64,000 nucleotides of DNA from Allobosea vaviloviae (GCF_001298265.1 NZ_LGSZ01000022.1:124001-188000); one strand, 5' to 3'; shown: positions 1-9,480, counted from the first letter of the stretch. A program made the numbers and translations. Notes: generated by a model not told the origin, from the sequence alone.

Positions 1-341
1 GACTTCTCGCTTTGGCGCCGGACACGGCGATCTTCGGCCGTGGCGCGCCGCGCCTGCCCAATACCAGCAACTTCGCGACGCCGGGCCTCACGGCCGAGAC
101 GACGCTGATCAAGCTCGATCTCGCCGGGGTTGCGCTGTCATCGGGGTCGGCCTGCTCCTCGGGCAAGGTCAAGCGCTCGCATGTGTTGGCCGCCATGGCT
201 ATAGACCCTGCCATGAGCGCGGGGGCCTTGCGGGCCTCGCTCGGATGGACCACCTGCGAGGCCGACATCGACCTCTTTCTCGCCGCCTATGCGAAAGCGC
301 TGGCTGCGACCTCTGATCGGAACGCCCGGGCTGCCGCCTGA
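1..341 (+). CDS. Cysteine desulfurase, IscS/NifS type (C-terminal part; 5' end outside window)
   Basis: C-terminal third of a PLP-dependent cysteine desulfurase, which takes sulfur from L-cysteine and passes it on as a persulfide for Fe-S cluster assembly. The frame is open to the left edge, so the start lies outside the window. The active-site loop SSGSACSSGK is present, with the cysteine codon at 153-155; this short loop is typical of the IscS/NifS (class I) branch, unlike the SufS encoded at 4312. The gene ends 60 bases before sufB on the same strand, so it is probably the promoter-proximal part of the suf operon. Having both an IscS-like and a SufS enzyme in one operon is common in alphaproteobacteria. 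The family call is secure; which enzyme supplies SufBCD cannot be told from sequence. Confidence 0.9.
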   Translation, partial: LLALAPDTAIFGRGAPRLPNTSNFATPGLTAETTLIKLDLAGVALSSGSACSSGKVKRSHVLAAMAIDPAMSAGALRASLGWTTCEADIDLFLAAYAKALAATSDRNARAAA

Positions 342-370
342 CGCGTTGCGCACGACGAAGACCAAACCGG

Positions 371-385
371 CGGGCCTTGAACCCG
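371..385 (+). promoter_or_regulatory. 15-base element in the sufB leader, shared with the sufA leader
   Basis: The sequence CGGGCCTTGAACCCG begins 31 bases upstream of the sufB ATG. The identical 15 bases begin 33 bases upstream of the sufA ATG (9061-9075). Its ends, CGGG and CCCG, can pair around a seven-base loop. The role is unknown: it could be an RNA hairpin, an operator, or a relic of shared ancestry. Confidence 0.4.
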
Positions 386-401
386 CGACAGGAGAATAGA
401 C

Positions 402-1871
<1,470 letters not shown>

Positions 1872-1890
1872 CGCCCGATCGTTTCCGAGA

Positions 1891-1956
1891 TGCCCGGGTC
1901 AAGCCCGGGCATGACGCCGGGACCCAGTGCGTCATGGTCGGGCCTGACCCGACCAT
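1891..1956. repeat. Pair of intergenic palindromes between sufB and sufC
   Basis: Two perfect inverted repeats stand side by side in the only sizeable gap of the operon: an 8-base stem with 5-base loop (1891-1911, TGCCCGGG/CCCGGGCA) and a 9-base stem with 5-base loop (1934-1956, ATGGTCGGG/CCCGACCAT). They resemble REP-like units of alphaproteobacterial intergenic regions. In the transcript they would form two hairpins between the sufB and sufC coding regions and could affect mRNA processing or stability. Confidence 0.7.
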
Positions 1957-1981
1957 CTCCTGCAGAATGGAACTCTGACCA

Positions 1982-2734
1982 ATGCTCGAAATTCGCAACC
2001 TCGTCGTCAAGATCGCCGACGAAGACAAGCAGATCCTCAACGGCCTCAACCTCACCGTCAACGACGGCGAGGTCGCGGCCATCATGGGCCCCAACGGCTC
2101 CGGCAAGTCGACGCTGAGCTATGTCATCGCCGGCAAGGAGGACTATGAGGTCCTCGACGGCGAGATCCTGCTCGATGGCGAGAACGTGCTGGAGATGGAG
2201 GCCGATGCCCGCGCGGCTGCGGGCATCTTCCTCGCCTTCCAGTACCCGCTGGAGATCCCCGGCGTCGCCACCATGACCTTCCTGAAGGCGGCGATGAACG
2301 CCCAGCGCCGCGCCCGCGGCGAGGCCGAGCTGCTGACGCCCGACTTCATCAAGGCCGTCAACGGCGCCGCCGATCGCTTGAGCATCGACAAGGCCATGCT
2401 GCGCCGGCCGCTCAATGTCGGCTTCTCCGGCGGCGAGAAGAAGCGCATGGAAATCCTGCAGATGGCGTTGCTCGCCCCGTCGATGTGCATCCTCGACGAA
2501 ACCGATTCCGGCCTCGACATCGACGCGCTGCGCATCGTGTCCGAGGGCGTCAACGCGCTGCGCGACGCCAAGCGCGGCTTCCTCGTCATCACCCATTACC
2601 AGCGCCTGCTCGACCACATCATCCCCGACACCGTCCACGTCATGTCGAAGGGCAAGATCGTGAAGACCGGCGGCAAGGAGCTGGCGCTCGAACTCGAGAA
2701 GTCGGGCTATGCGGCCTATGGGGAGGCGGCCTGA
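1982..2734 (+). CDS. sufC: Fe-S assembly ATPase SufC
   Basis: SufC, 250 residues, is the ABC-type ATPase of the cytosolic SufBCD scaffold; ATP hydrolysis drives rearrangement of SufB and SufD during cluster assembly. Walker A is GPNGSGKST at residues 36-44. The ABC signature appears as [14 protein letters not shown] near residue 150, followed by Walker B in [11 protein letters not shown]. The EKKR after the signature is typical of SufC. The stop TGA at 2732-2734 shares its last base with the sufD ATG, so translation of the two is probably coupled. No membrane segments are present, as expected. Confidence 0.97.
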   Translation: MLEIRNLVVKIADEDKQILNGLNLTVNDGEVAAIMGPNGSGKSTLSYVIAGKEDYEVLDGEILLDGENVLEMEADARAAAGIFLAFQYPLEIPGVATMTFLKAAMNAQRRARGEAELLTPDFIKAVNGAADRLSIDKAMLRRPLNVGFSGGEKKRMEILQMALLAPSMCILDETDSGLDIDALRIVSEGVNALRDAKRGFLVITHYQRLLDHIIPDTVHVMSKGKIVKTGGKELALELEKSGYAAYGEAA

Positions 2735-4083
2735 TGTCCGTCGTCACCCCGCTGAAGACGGCCGCCGAACAGGCGCTCAGCGCCCAGTTCGCCGCCGCCA
2801 AGGCCGAACTGCCGGGCGCGCTGCCCGTGCGCAAGCTGCGCGAGGACGCCTTCGCCGGCTTCGAGGCCAAGGGCCTGCCGCATCGCCGGCTGGAGACCTG
2901 GCGCTATACCGATCTGCGCTCGCTGCTGCGCGAGGCGCGCCCGCTTGCCGACACGGCCGTGGTCAGCGACGCGGTGCGCGCGCGGCTCGCCGCGCTGGCG
3001 CTCGACGGCATCAGGCTCGTGCTGGTCGACGGCGTCTTCGTGCCTGAGCTTTCCACGCTGGAAGGACTGCCGGAAGGTCTCGCCGTCCACAGCCTCGCCG
3101 ATGCGCTGGTCGCCGGCCGCGACGACATCGCCCGCGTGCTGTCGGGCCCCGGCGTCGCCGACGCCGATGCCGGACTGATGCTCAACACGGCGCTGATGCG
3201 CGACGGCGTCTTCATCGAGATCGCCGCCGGCACCGAGCTGGCAGCCCCCATCGCCATCGTCTCGCTGGCTTCCGGCGAGGATGAGCGCGCGATCTTCCAC
3301 CGCTCGGTCGTGCTGGCCGGAGCCAGTGCCAAGGCGACGGTGGTCGAAATCAGCGAAAGCGCCGGTCCCGCCGCCTCGCAGATCAACGGCGCCATCGTCT
3401 TCGAGACCGGCGACGAGAGCGACGTCCAGCATCTGCGCATGGTCACCCGCCATGCGCCCGAGACGGTGCAGGTCCAGAGCCTGCTCGCGACGGTCGGTGC
3501 GCAGGCGAATTTCGAGTCCTTTGCGCTGGTCCTGAACGCCGGCACACTGCGCCAGCAGTATTTCGTGCGCTATGCCGGCGAGCACAGCTCGATCGGCCTG
3601 CGCGGCGTCAACCTGCTCGGCGGCAGCGAGCATTCCGACGTGACGCTGGTCATGGACCATGAGGTGCCCAACGGCACCAGCCGCGAGATGTTCAAGTCGA
3701 TCATCGGCGGGGAGGGCACCGGTGTCTTCCAGGGCAAGGTGATCGTCCGCCAGCATGCCCAGAAGACCGATGGCAGCATGAAGAGCAATGCGCTGCTGCT
3801 GAACGACGGCGCGACCATGTTCAACAAGCCCGAGCTCGAGATCTTCGCCGACGACGTCGTCTGCGGCCATGGCGCCACCGTGGCGCAGATCGATGGCGAG
3901 CAGCTCTTCTACCTGATGGCGCGCGGCCTGCCGCGCCCGCAGGCCGAGGCGCTGGTGCTTCAGGCCTTCGCCGGCGAGGCGGTCGAGTTCGTCCAGGACG
4001 AGGCGCTGCGCGATCTCGTCATGGGCGAAATCGAGACCTGGCTGAGCCTGCGCGAGGCCTCCTCCGTGGTGAGTGCGATCTGA
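2734..4083 (+). CDS. sufD: Fe-S assembly protein SufD
   Basis: SufD, 449 residues, pairs with SufB in the SufBC2D scaffold and is linked to iron acquisition by the complex. The C-terminal half shows the SufB/SufD beta-helix core (SMKSNALLLNDGATMFNKPELEIFADDVVCGHGAT in pieces around residues 345-385), with the conserved CGHG histidine. The reading frame is open further upstream, but the ATG at 2734 is chosen because it overlaps the sufC stop and gives the usual family length and N-terminus. Its own stop (4081-4083) overlaps the next ATG in the same way. Confidence 0.96.
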   Translation: MSVVTPLKTAAEQALSAQFAAAKAELPGALPVRKLREDAFAGFEAKGLPHRRLETWRYTDLRSLLREARPLADTAVVSDAVRARLAALALDGIRLVLVDGVFVPELSTLEGLPEGLAVHSLADALVAGRDDIARVLSGPGVADADAGLMLNTALMRDGVFIEIAAGTELAAPIAIVSLASGEDERAIFHRSVVLAGASAKATVVEISESAGPAASQINGAIVFETGDESDVQHLRMVTRHAPETVQVQSLLATVGAQANFESFALVLNAGTLRQQYFVRYAGEHSSIGLRGVNLLGGSEHSDVTLVMDHEVPNGTSREMFKSIIGGEGTGVFQGKVIVRQHAQKTDGSMKSNALLLNDGATMFNKPELEIFADDVVCGHGATVAQIDGEQLFYLMARGLPRPQAEALVLQAFAGEAVEFVQDEALRDLVMGEIETWLSLREASSVVSAI

Positions 4084-4307
4084 TGCCCTACGTCAATCTG
4101 CAGATCACCAAGGGTGCGACCCGGGCCCAGAAGGCCGAGATCGTCAAGGAGTTCACGCAGACGCTGGTCCGCGTGCTCGGCAAGAACCCGCAGAACACCC
4201 ATATCGTGATCCAGGAGATCGAACGCGAGGATTGGGGCCATGGCGGCGAATTGGTCGCCGACAAGGCAGCTTTAGACAAGGCCCCTGCCTCGCCGGGAAA
4301 GGCTTGA
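4083..4307 (+). CDS. 4-oxalocrotonate tautomerase family protein inside the suf operon
   Basis: A 74-residue protein of the 4-OT family, starting MPYVNLQIT; after removal of Met, Pro1 would be the catalytic base. Further hallmarks are the helix TRAQKAEIVKEFTQTL and the second strand with HIVIQEIEREDWG. These enzymes usually form hexamers in the cytosol and tautomerise 2-oxo/enol acids. The ATG overlaps the sufD stop codon and sufS begins four bases after the stop, so it is tightly embedded in the suf operon. No Fe-S role is known for this family; it may be a passenger gene or deal with a reactive metabolite. The substrate cannot be inferred. The last ten residues look like a flexible tail. 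Confidence 0.9.
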   Translation: MPYVNLQITKGATRAQKAEIVKEFTQTLVRVLGKNPQNTHIVIQEIEREDWGHGGELVADKAALDKAPASPGKA

Positions 4308-4311
4308 GCCC

Positions 4312-5550
4312 ATGAACGCGCCGGTGAAGCCCTACGACATCGAAGCAATCCGCCGGGATTTCCCGATCCTGTCGCGCGAGGTCTACGGCAAACCGCTCGT
4401 CTATCTCGACAACGCGGCTTCAGCCCAGAAGCCGGAGGTGGTGATAGAGGCGATGTCGCGGCTGATGCGCGAGGACTATTCCAACGTCCATCGCGGCCTG
4501 CATTACCTCGCCAACGCCTCGACCGAAGCCTATGAGGCCGCTCGCGAAAGCGCGCGCCGCTTCCTCAACGCGAAGCATCTCGAGGAGATCGTCTTCACGC
4601 GCTCCTCGACGGGTTCGCTCAACACCGTCGCCTCCTCGCTCGGCCGCCATCTGCAGATCGGCGAGGGCGACGAGATCATCCTCTCGATCCTGGAGCACCA
4701 CTCCAACATCGTGCCCTGGCATTACTGGCGCGAGCGCCACGGCGCCGTGATCAAATGGGCTGGTGTGGATGAGGACGGCAACTTCCTCATCGAGGAATTC
4801 GAGAAGCTGATCACCCCGCGCACCAAAGTCGTGTCGCTGACCCATATGTCGAACGCGATCGGCACCATCCTGCCGATCCCCGAGATCGCCGCGATCTGCA
4901 CGGCGCGCGGCATTCCGCTCGTGGTCGACGGCAGCCAGGGCGCGGTCCATCTGCCGGTCGACGTGCAGGCGCTGGGCTGCGATTTCTACTGCTTCACCGG
5001 CCACAAGACCTATGGCCCGACCGGCTCGGGCATTCTCTGGGGCCGCAAGGAATGGCTGGAGAAGCTGCCGCCCTATGAAGGCGGCGGCGAGATGATCGTC
5101 ACCGTGACCGAGGATACCGTCACCTACAACGATCCGCCGCATCGCTTCGAGGCCGGCACGCCGGCCATCATCGAGGCTGTCGGCCTGGGCGCAGCGCTCG
5201 ACTACATGATGGCGCTGGGGGCTGAGAACATCGCGGCGCATGAAGCGCGTCTTGGCGCCTATGCGATGGAGCGCCTCGGCGCGATGAACTCTATCCGCAT
5301 CTTCGGGAAGGCCAGGGACAAGGGTGCCATCGTCGCCTTCGAGATGAAGGGGGCCCACGCGCATGACGTCGCCACTGTGATCGACCGGGCCGGCGTCGCG
5401 GTGCGGGCCGGCACCCATTGCGCCATGCCGCTTTTGGCACGATATGGGGTGACATCGACGTGCCGGGCCTCGTTTGGCCTCTACAACACGCTGGAAGAGG
5501 TCGATAGTCTCGTCGAAGCCCTGCAAAAGGCCGAGAGCCTGTTCGCCTGA
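4312..5550 (+). CDS. sufS: Cysteine desulfurase SufS
   Basis: SufS, 412 residues, is the class II (group II) PLP-dependent cysteine desulfurase that supplies sulfur to SufBCD. The PLP lysine is K232 in CFTGHKTYGPTG, and the persulfide cysteine is C370 in RAGTHCAMPLL. The N-terminal YLDNAASAQKP and NVHRGLHYLA motifs are also classical. The ATG lies four bases after the tautomerase stop. sufT follows after 16 bases. No sufE is seen in the window; in its absence a transfer partner may be encoded elsewhere. Confidence 0.97.
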   Translation: MNAPVKPYDIEAIRRDFPILSREVYGKPLVYLDNAASAQKPEVVIEAMSRLMREDYSNVHRGLHYLANASTEAYEAARESARRFLNAKHLEEIVFTRSSTGSLNTVASSLGRHLQIGEGDEIILSILEHHSNIVPWHYWRERHGAVIKWAGVDEDGNFLIEEFEKLITPRTKVVSLTHMSNAIGTILPIPEIAAICTARGIPLVVDGSQGAVHLPVDVQALGCDFYCFTGHKTYGPTGSGILWGRKEWLEKLPPYEGGGEMIVTVTEDTVTYNDPPHRFEAGTPAIIEAVGLGAALDYMMALGAENIAAHEARLGAYAMERLGAMNSIRIFGKARDKGAIVAFEMKGAHAHDVATVIDRAGVAVRAGTHCAMPLLARYGVTSTCRASFGLYNTLEEVDSLVEALQKAESLFA

Positions 5551-5566
5551 GTAGGATTGCAAAGCC

Positions 5567-5950
5567 ATGACCGACACCATCGCAGACGAGATCAAGCCGA
5601 ATGCCCCGACCATGGGCGCCGGTGCCGGACTGCCGCCGGAAGAGATCGACAGGTTGACCGACGACATCGTCGCGGCGCTGAAGACGGTCTATGATCCCGA
5701 GATCCCCTCCGACATCTACGAGCTCGGCCTGATCTACAGGGTCGACATCGCCGACGACCGCCAGGTCTCGATCGACATGACGCTGACGGCGCCGGGCTGC
5801 CCCGTGGCGGGCGAGATGCCGGGCTGGGTCGAGAACGCCGTGTCGACGGTCCAGGGCGTCGCCTCGGTGACCGTCAACATGACCTTCGACCCGCCCTGGG
5901 ACCAGTCGCGCATGTCCGACGAGGCGAGGGTCGCGCTCGACATGTGGTGA
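5567..5950 (+). CDS. sufT: SufT-type DUF59 (MIP18 family) Fe-S maturation protein
   Basis: A 127-residue protein with a DUF59/MIP18 domain from about residue 24 to the end: YDPEIPSDIYELGLIYRVDI, then DMTLTAPGCPVAGEMPGW with the conserved cysteine, and the closing FDPPWDQSRMSDEARVAL. SufT proteins assist Fe-S cluster maturation and are commonly encoded at the end of suf operons; the paralogous PaaD acts in phenylacetate degradation, but the operon context favours SufT. It is the last gene of the contiguous suf cluster. In related genomes sufA usually follows directly, but here it is 3.1 kb away. Confidence 0.9.
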   Translation: MTDTIADEIKPNAPTMGAGAGLPPEEIDRLTDDIVAALKTVYDPEIPSDIYELGLIYRVDIADDRQVSIDMTLTAPGCPVAGEMPGWVENAVSTVQGVASVTVNMTFDPPWDQSRMSDEARVALDMW

Positions 5951-5965
5951 GCGCCGAAGGCGGCG

Positions 5966-6199
5966 CTAGTCCTGCGCTGTCTTCGAGCCGTCCCTGTCGC
6001 GGCCATGGCCGTTGCCGCTCGTGGCATCGCCATCCTCCGACAGGACCACGGGATTGGCACTGGTCAGTCCGTCCTTGTTCGGGCTGGTCGTCGCTTCGCC
6101 ATATTGCCCCGCGGCATCCCGCTTGATGCGCTGCGCCGCTCGACTTGAATCCGGGCTGGCGCCGGGATGGTCCTTCGTGTCGCCGGTACGGTCCGTCAT
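5966..6199 (-). CDS. Small, highly charged hypothetical protein, probably a general-stress gene
   Basis: A 77-residue protein, very hydrophilic and rich in Asp, Gly, Ser, Lys and Arg, with no membrane segment, no cysteine and little predicted hydrophobic core, so it is probably disordered. I do not recognise a family. It is called as a real gene because a GGAGGAG ribosome site sits six bases before the ATG and because a GGAAC-N16-GGTT EcfG-type promoter ends 35 bases upstream. Such small charged proteins are frequent members of the alphaproteobacterial general stress regulon. It is convergent with sufT, 16 bases away. Confidence 0.75.
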   Translation of the reverse strand: MTDRTGDTKDHPGASPDSSRAAQRIKRDAAGQYGEATTSPNKDGLTSANPVVLSEDGDATSGNGHGRDRDGSKTAQD

Positions 6200-6233
6200 G
6201 ATGTTCTCCTCCGATCGCTGTTCGTCTCGGGAG

Positions 6234-6258
6234 AACCGGAGGCCGCACCGTTCGTTCC
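6234..6258 (-). promoter_or_regulatory. EcfG-type (general stress) promoter
   Basis: On the minus strand GGAAC (6258-6254) is followed after exactly 16 bases by GGTT (6237-6234). The alphaproteobacterial EcfG consensus is GGAAC-N16/17-cGTT, so only the first base of the -10 differs. Transcription would start about 25-30 bases before the ATG at 6199. Confidence 0.65.
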
Positions 6259-6372
6259 GCGCCGTCGATCAGCGGCGATGATCGATCGCATCTGCGAGCT
6301 TGATTATCCCCGGCGTCGGATCGATGGCATCAAGGCATCCGGGCCGCGTCAGCGCGCGGCGGGGAGCCTGTC

Positions 6373-7260
6373 ATGCGCACATACGCCTATGAGACCGTCG
6401 ATGTCTTCACGGAAGAGCGTTTCGGCGGCAACCAGCTTGCCGTGTTCACCGATGCGCGCGGCCTGAGCACCAGCGAGATGCAGTCGCTCGCCGCAGAGAT
6501 GAACTACAGCGAGACGACCTTCGTCTTGCCGCCCGACGATCCCGCCAACACGGCCCGCGTGCGCATCTTCACCCGCGTGCATGAAATGCCCTTCGCCGGC
6601 CATCCCAATGTCGGCACCGCCTTCGTGCTGGCGCGCCATGGCCGCGACCGCGACGGCGTGCTGCGCTTCGAGGAGATCGCAGGCCTCGTGGAGGTCAAGG
6701 TGGCCATGAATGCCGGCGGCGAGGTCTCCGGCGCCACCATCGCCGCGCCGCAGCCGCTCTCGACGGGTATCGAACTGCCCGCCGGGGCGATTGCCGCCTG
6801 CACGGGGCTGACGCCCGCCGACATCGTCGTGACCAACCACCGGCCGGTGCGCGCCTCCGTCGGCGTGCATTTCGTCCTCGCGGAGGTGACGGGCGAGGCG
6901 CTGTCCCGTGCAACGCCCGATCTCAGCCATTTCCGCGCCGTCCGCGATGCGGCGCCCGAACTGGAGGGACGCTTCTCGCTGTTCGTCTATGCCCGCGACG
7001 GCGCGAAGATCAGGGCGCGGATGTTCGCGCCGATCGGCGGCACCTGGGAGGACCCTGCAACGGGAAGTGCCAGCGCCACGGTCGCCGCGCTCCTGCTGTC
7101 GCTCGACGGCGGCGACAGCGCCGCCTTCACGCTGACTCAAGGCGTCGAGATGGGGCGCCCGAGCCTGCTGCACCTGACCGCGCGGCGCGGCGAGGACGGC
7201 ATCCGCGCGACCGTCGGCGGCTCCTGCGTGCCGGTATTTCGCGGCGAGGCCCTGCTGTGA
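6373..7260 (+). CDS. PhzF family isomerase/epimerase-like protein
   Basis: A 295-residue member of the PhzF family (diaminopimelate-epimerase-like fold, two similar domains). Signature stretches are FGGNQLAVFTDA near residue 17, NYSETTFVLPP (the glutamate corresponds to the catalytic E45 of PhzF), GHPNVGTAFVL and, in the second domain, DPATGSASATVAALL. PhzF itself isomerises a phenazine precursor, but no phenazine genes are nearby, so the substrate is unknown. The gene is monocistronic, divergent from the small stress gene and followed by a palindromic repeat. It is one of four genes separating sufT from sufA. Confidence 0.92.
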   Translation: MRTYAYETVDVFTEERFGGNQLAVFTDARGLSTSEMQSLAAEMNYSETTFVLPPDDPANTARVRIFTRVHEMPFAGHPNVGTAFVLARHGRDRDGVLRFEEIAGLVEVKVAMNAGGEVSGATIAAPQPLSTGIELPAGAIAACTGLTPADIVVTNHRPVRASVGVHFVLAEVTGEALSRATPDLSHFRAVRDAAPELEGRFSLFVYARDGAKIRARMFAPIGGTWEDPATGSASATVAALLLSLDGGDSAAFTLTQGVEMGRPSLLHLTARRGEDGIRATVGGSCVPVFRGEALL

Positions 7261-7295
7261 CGGCAGACTGACCTGGCACCCTGAGAGGTGGCGGC

Positions 7296-7408
7296 GGTCA
7301 TCCCGGGCGCAGTGCAGCGAAGACCCGGGATCCATTCCGGAGCTTCTCCGATCGATGCTCCGGAATGGGTCCCGGATCGGCGCCGCTGCGCGGCTTGTCC
7401 GAGACGAC
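7296..7408. repeat. Long palindromic intergenic repeat, copy 1
   Basis: The centre is a perfect 12-base inverted repeat CCATTCCGGAGC/GCTCCGGAATGG (7332-7343 and 7357-7368) with a 13-base loop. Flanking arms read GGTCATCCCGGGCGCAG and, at the other end, CGGCTTGTCCGAGACGAC. A second copy lies at 44289-44402 in the opposite orientation. Confidence 0.85.
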
Positions 7409-7420
7409 GCGCGGATGCGG

Positions 7421-7804
7421 TTACGCCTGGCGGGAACGGGTTGGAGCGTCGAGCCCCAGCTCCGCCCGTACCCGTTTCGTCAGCCCCGCCGCCACCAGCC
7501 TGTGGCTCTCGCGCAGATAGTCCGTCAGGGCATCGTCCGGCATGCTCTCATCCGTCAGCCGCTGGATCCAGCTCATGCCGCGCGAGGCGAGATAGGGGGC
7601 AGGGCGCAGGCCGGGCTGCTCCTTTAGAATGTCGAAGCTTGCCCAGGAGCACTTGAAGGTGACGGAGAGGCCGACGCCGTCATCGGTCCGCGCGATCGCG
7701 AAGACCTTGTCGCCGACCTTCCAGACATGGGCGCCGCCCCACTGCACGACTGTGCGCGTGGCGGGGAGGCTGGCGCAGAACGCATTGTAGTCGTCGAGCG
7801 TCAT
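7421..7804 (-). CDS. MmcQ/YjbR family DNA-binding-like protein
   Basis: A 127-residue protein of the MmcQ/YjbR (CyaY-like fold) family. It shows the family pattern FCASLPAT, then VVQWGGAHVWKVGDKVFAI, the cysteine-bearing VTFKCS, and APYLASRGMSWIQ followed by a C-terminal helix (LTDYLRESHRLV). Family members are often annotated as DNA-binding, but their role is not established. It is transcribed after the Ldh-family gene (21-base gap), so the two may form an operon. It converges with phzF across the repeat element. Confidence 0.88.
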   Translation of the reverse strand: MTLDDYNAFCASLPATRTVVQWGGAHVWKVGDKVFAIARTDDGVGLSVTFKCSWASFDILKEQPGLRPAPYLASRGMSWIQRLTDESMPDDALTDYLRESHRLVAAGLTKRVRAELGLDAPTRSRQA

Positions 7805-7825
7805 GCGGGTCGGTCGCTCCCGTCG

Positions 7826-8902
7826 TCAGTAGCTCTCGGCATCGATGCCATGGGCGGCCGCCGCCGCCTTGATCTGCGACCAGGTTTCGTCGTCGAGCGG
7901 AATGCCGTTCGCAGCCCGCTCGATCCGCATTGCACGCTCCTTGTCGCCTGGAGCGAGGACGGGATGGGCCTCGTCCTGCGGCTTGGCTGCCCGGACGAAG
8001 GCGAGATAGCTCTCGATCCGGCTCTTGCGGAGCTCGGCATCGGGCTCGAGCCGCGCCGGATCGATCAGCACGCCGAAGAGCGAGTTGATGATCCAGCTCT
8101 TCGCTGGCTTCTCGTCGATGCGCGCCGCGCCCATCAGCCCGGCCGACAGCAGTTCGGCGATCAGCGAGAGTCCCGCGCCCTTGTGGTCGCCGAAGGGCAG
8201 GAGCGCGCCGAGCGCCTCATCGCCGACGAGCCCATGCTGGAAGACGTGCCGGGGCTCAGTCGTCGGCCGCCCCTCGCCGTCGATGATATAGCCCGGCGGC
8301 ACCGGCTCACCCTTGTTCAGCGCGACCCGGGCCTTGCCATGGGCCATGCGGCTCGTGGCGAAGTCGAGGATGATCGGATCGCCGCCGGGCACCGGAATGC
8401 CGATCGCATGCGGATTGGTACCGAAGCGCGCCTCTTTCGCGGCATGGGGCGCGACGATCGGCGGTCGGCCCGCGACATTGACCCAGAACGTCGAGATCAG
8501 CCCCTGCGCGGCAGCGGCCTCCGCATAATGGCCGATGCGGCCGATATGATGGGCGTCGAGCAGATTGAGGATCGCGACGCCGCCTGTCTTTGCCATGGCG
8601 GCCGCCTGCTCCACCGCGTTGCGCGCGGCGGGTTGGCCGAGCGAGACCTGCGCATCGACGATTAGGAAGGGCGCCGCGTCGAGCCGCGTCTTCGGCTGCG
8701 AGCGCGGCGACAGGTTGCCGTCCGCCAGCGACTGGAAATAGAGCGGCAGCATGCCGACGCCATGGCTGTCATGGCCGCTGAGATTGGCCAGGACCAGGTG
8801 CTCGGCGGTTTCGCGCGCCTCGTCTTGGGTCCAGCCGGTCTTCACGATCATGTCCTGGGCGAGGCGGCAAAGCGTTTCGGGACGGTGCGTGCGATAGGCC
8901 AT
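7826..8902 (-). CDS. Ldh family (malate/L-lactate/ureidoglycolate type) NAD(P)-dependent oxidoreductase
   Basis: A 358-residue protein of the Ldh/YlbC/AllD dehydrogenase family, which reduces or oxidises 2-hydroxy acids with NAD(P) in the cytosol and is unrelated to Rossmann-fold LDH. The conserved GHDSHGVGMLPLYFQSL near residue 40 carries the catalytic histidine. Other family features are FGTNPHAIGIPVPGG, LDFATSRMAHGKARV and GDHKGAGLSLIAELLS. The ATG at 8902 (MAYRTHRPETL) is chosen because the open frame upstream (to 9028) looks non-coding and would add an atypical 42 residues. Substrate cannot be fixed by sequence: malate, lactate, ureidoglycolate and delta1-piperideine-2-carboxylate are all known in the family. 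Confidence 0.92.
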   Translation of the reverse strand: MAYRTHRPETLCRLAQDMIVKTGWTQDEARETAEHLVLANLSGHDSHGVGMLPLYFQSLADGNLSPRSQPKTRLDAAPFLIVDAQVSLGQPAARNAVEQAAAMAKTGGVAILNLLDAHHIGRIGHYAEAAAAQGLISTFWVNVAGRPPIVAPHAAKEARFGTNPHAIGIPVPGGDPIILDFATSRMAHGKARVALNKGEPVPPGYIIDGEGRPTTEPRHVFQHGLVGDEALGALLPFGDHKGAGLSLIAELLSAGLMGAARIDEKPAKSWIINSLFGVLIDPARLEPDAELRKSRIESYLAFVRAAKPQDEAHPVLAPGDKERAMRIERAANGIPLDDETWSQIKAAAAAHGIDAESY

Positions 8903-9060
8903 GAGATCTCGTCGCCAGATGGTGATGTCGGTTTGCGAGCCGCCACAGTGCATGAGCACGCCTGCCATGCAATATGTCGCGCCGACAGGACGGTCTGCGC
9001 GCCGGCATCTCGACCTTTCGCTCAGCAATCCTTATGTAGTTGCCTGCAATCTTGCTTCAT

Positions 9061-9075
9061 CGGGCCTTGAACCCG
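9061..9075 (+). promoter_or_regulatory. 15-base element in the sufA leader, identical to the sufB leader element
   Basis: CGGGCCTTGAACCCG begins 33 bases before the sufA ATG; the same 15 bases are at 371-385 before sufB. The surrounding sequences are not alike, so the match is not part of a longer duplication. Confidence 0.4.
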
Positions 9076-9093
9076 ACTGGGGAGGGACGTGGA

Positions 9094-9480
9094 ATGTTTT
9101 CGATACCCGGCCTGAAGGTCGTTTCGCTCACCGACGCGGCGGCGGCCCGCATCCGAGAGATCATGGCGCAATCGGCCGGCGACGAACCGGCGCTTGGCCT
9201 GCGCGTCGGCGTCAAGAAGGGCGGCTGCGCTGGCATGGAGTACACCTTCGAGGTGGCGCGCGCTGCCGCAAAGGGCGACGAGATCGTCACCGAGAAGGAT
9301 GCCACGGTGATCGTCGACGCCAAGGCCGTGCTGTTCCTGCTCGGGACGGAGCTCGATTTCAGGACCGACCGCTTCTCCTCGACCTTCGTGTTCAACAACC
9401 CCAACCAGGTCTCGGCCTGCGGCTGCGGCGAATCCGTCGAGATCAAGCCGCGCGCCGAGGCCGCTGTCGCGGCGCACTGA
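9094..9480 (+). CDS. sufA: A-type Fe-S carrier SufA/ErpA family
   Basis: A 128-residue A-type carrier that receives Fe-S clusters from the SufBCD scaffold and delivers them to apoproteins. The three cluster-binding cysteines are present: one in KKGGCAGMEY and the CGCG pair in SACGCGESVEI near the C-terminus. The ATG at 9094 is preceded by GGGAGGG, and the resulting N-terminus (MFSIPGLKVVSLTDAAAARI) is typical. The gene is on the same strand as the suf operon but detached from sufT by about 3.1 kb holding four unrelated genes, three of them on the other strand, so it must use its own promoter. Confidence 0.94.
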   Translation: MFSIPGLKVVSLTDAAAARIREIMAQSAGDEPALGLRVGVKKGGCAGMEYTFEVARAAAKGDEIVTEKDATVIVDAKAVLFLLGTELDFRTDRFSSTFVFNNPNQVSACGCGESVEIKPRAEAAVAAH

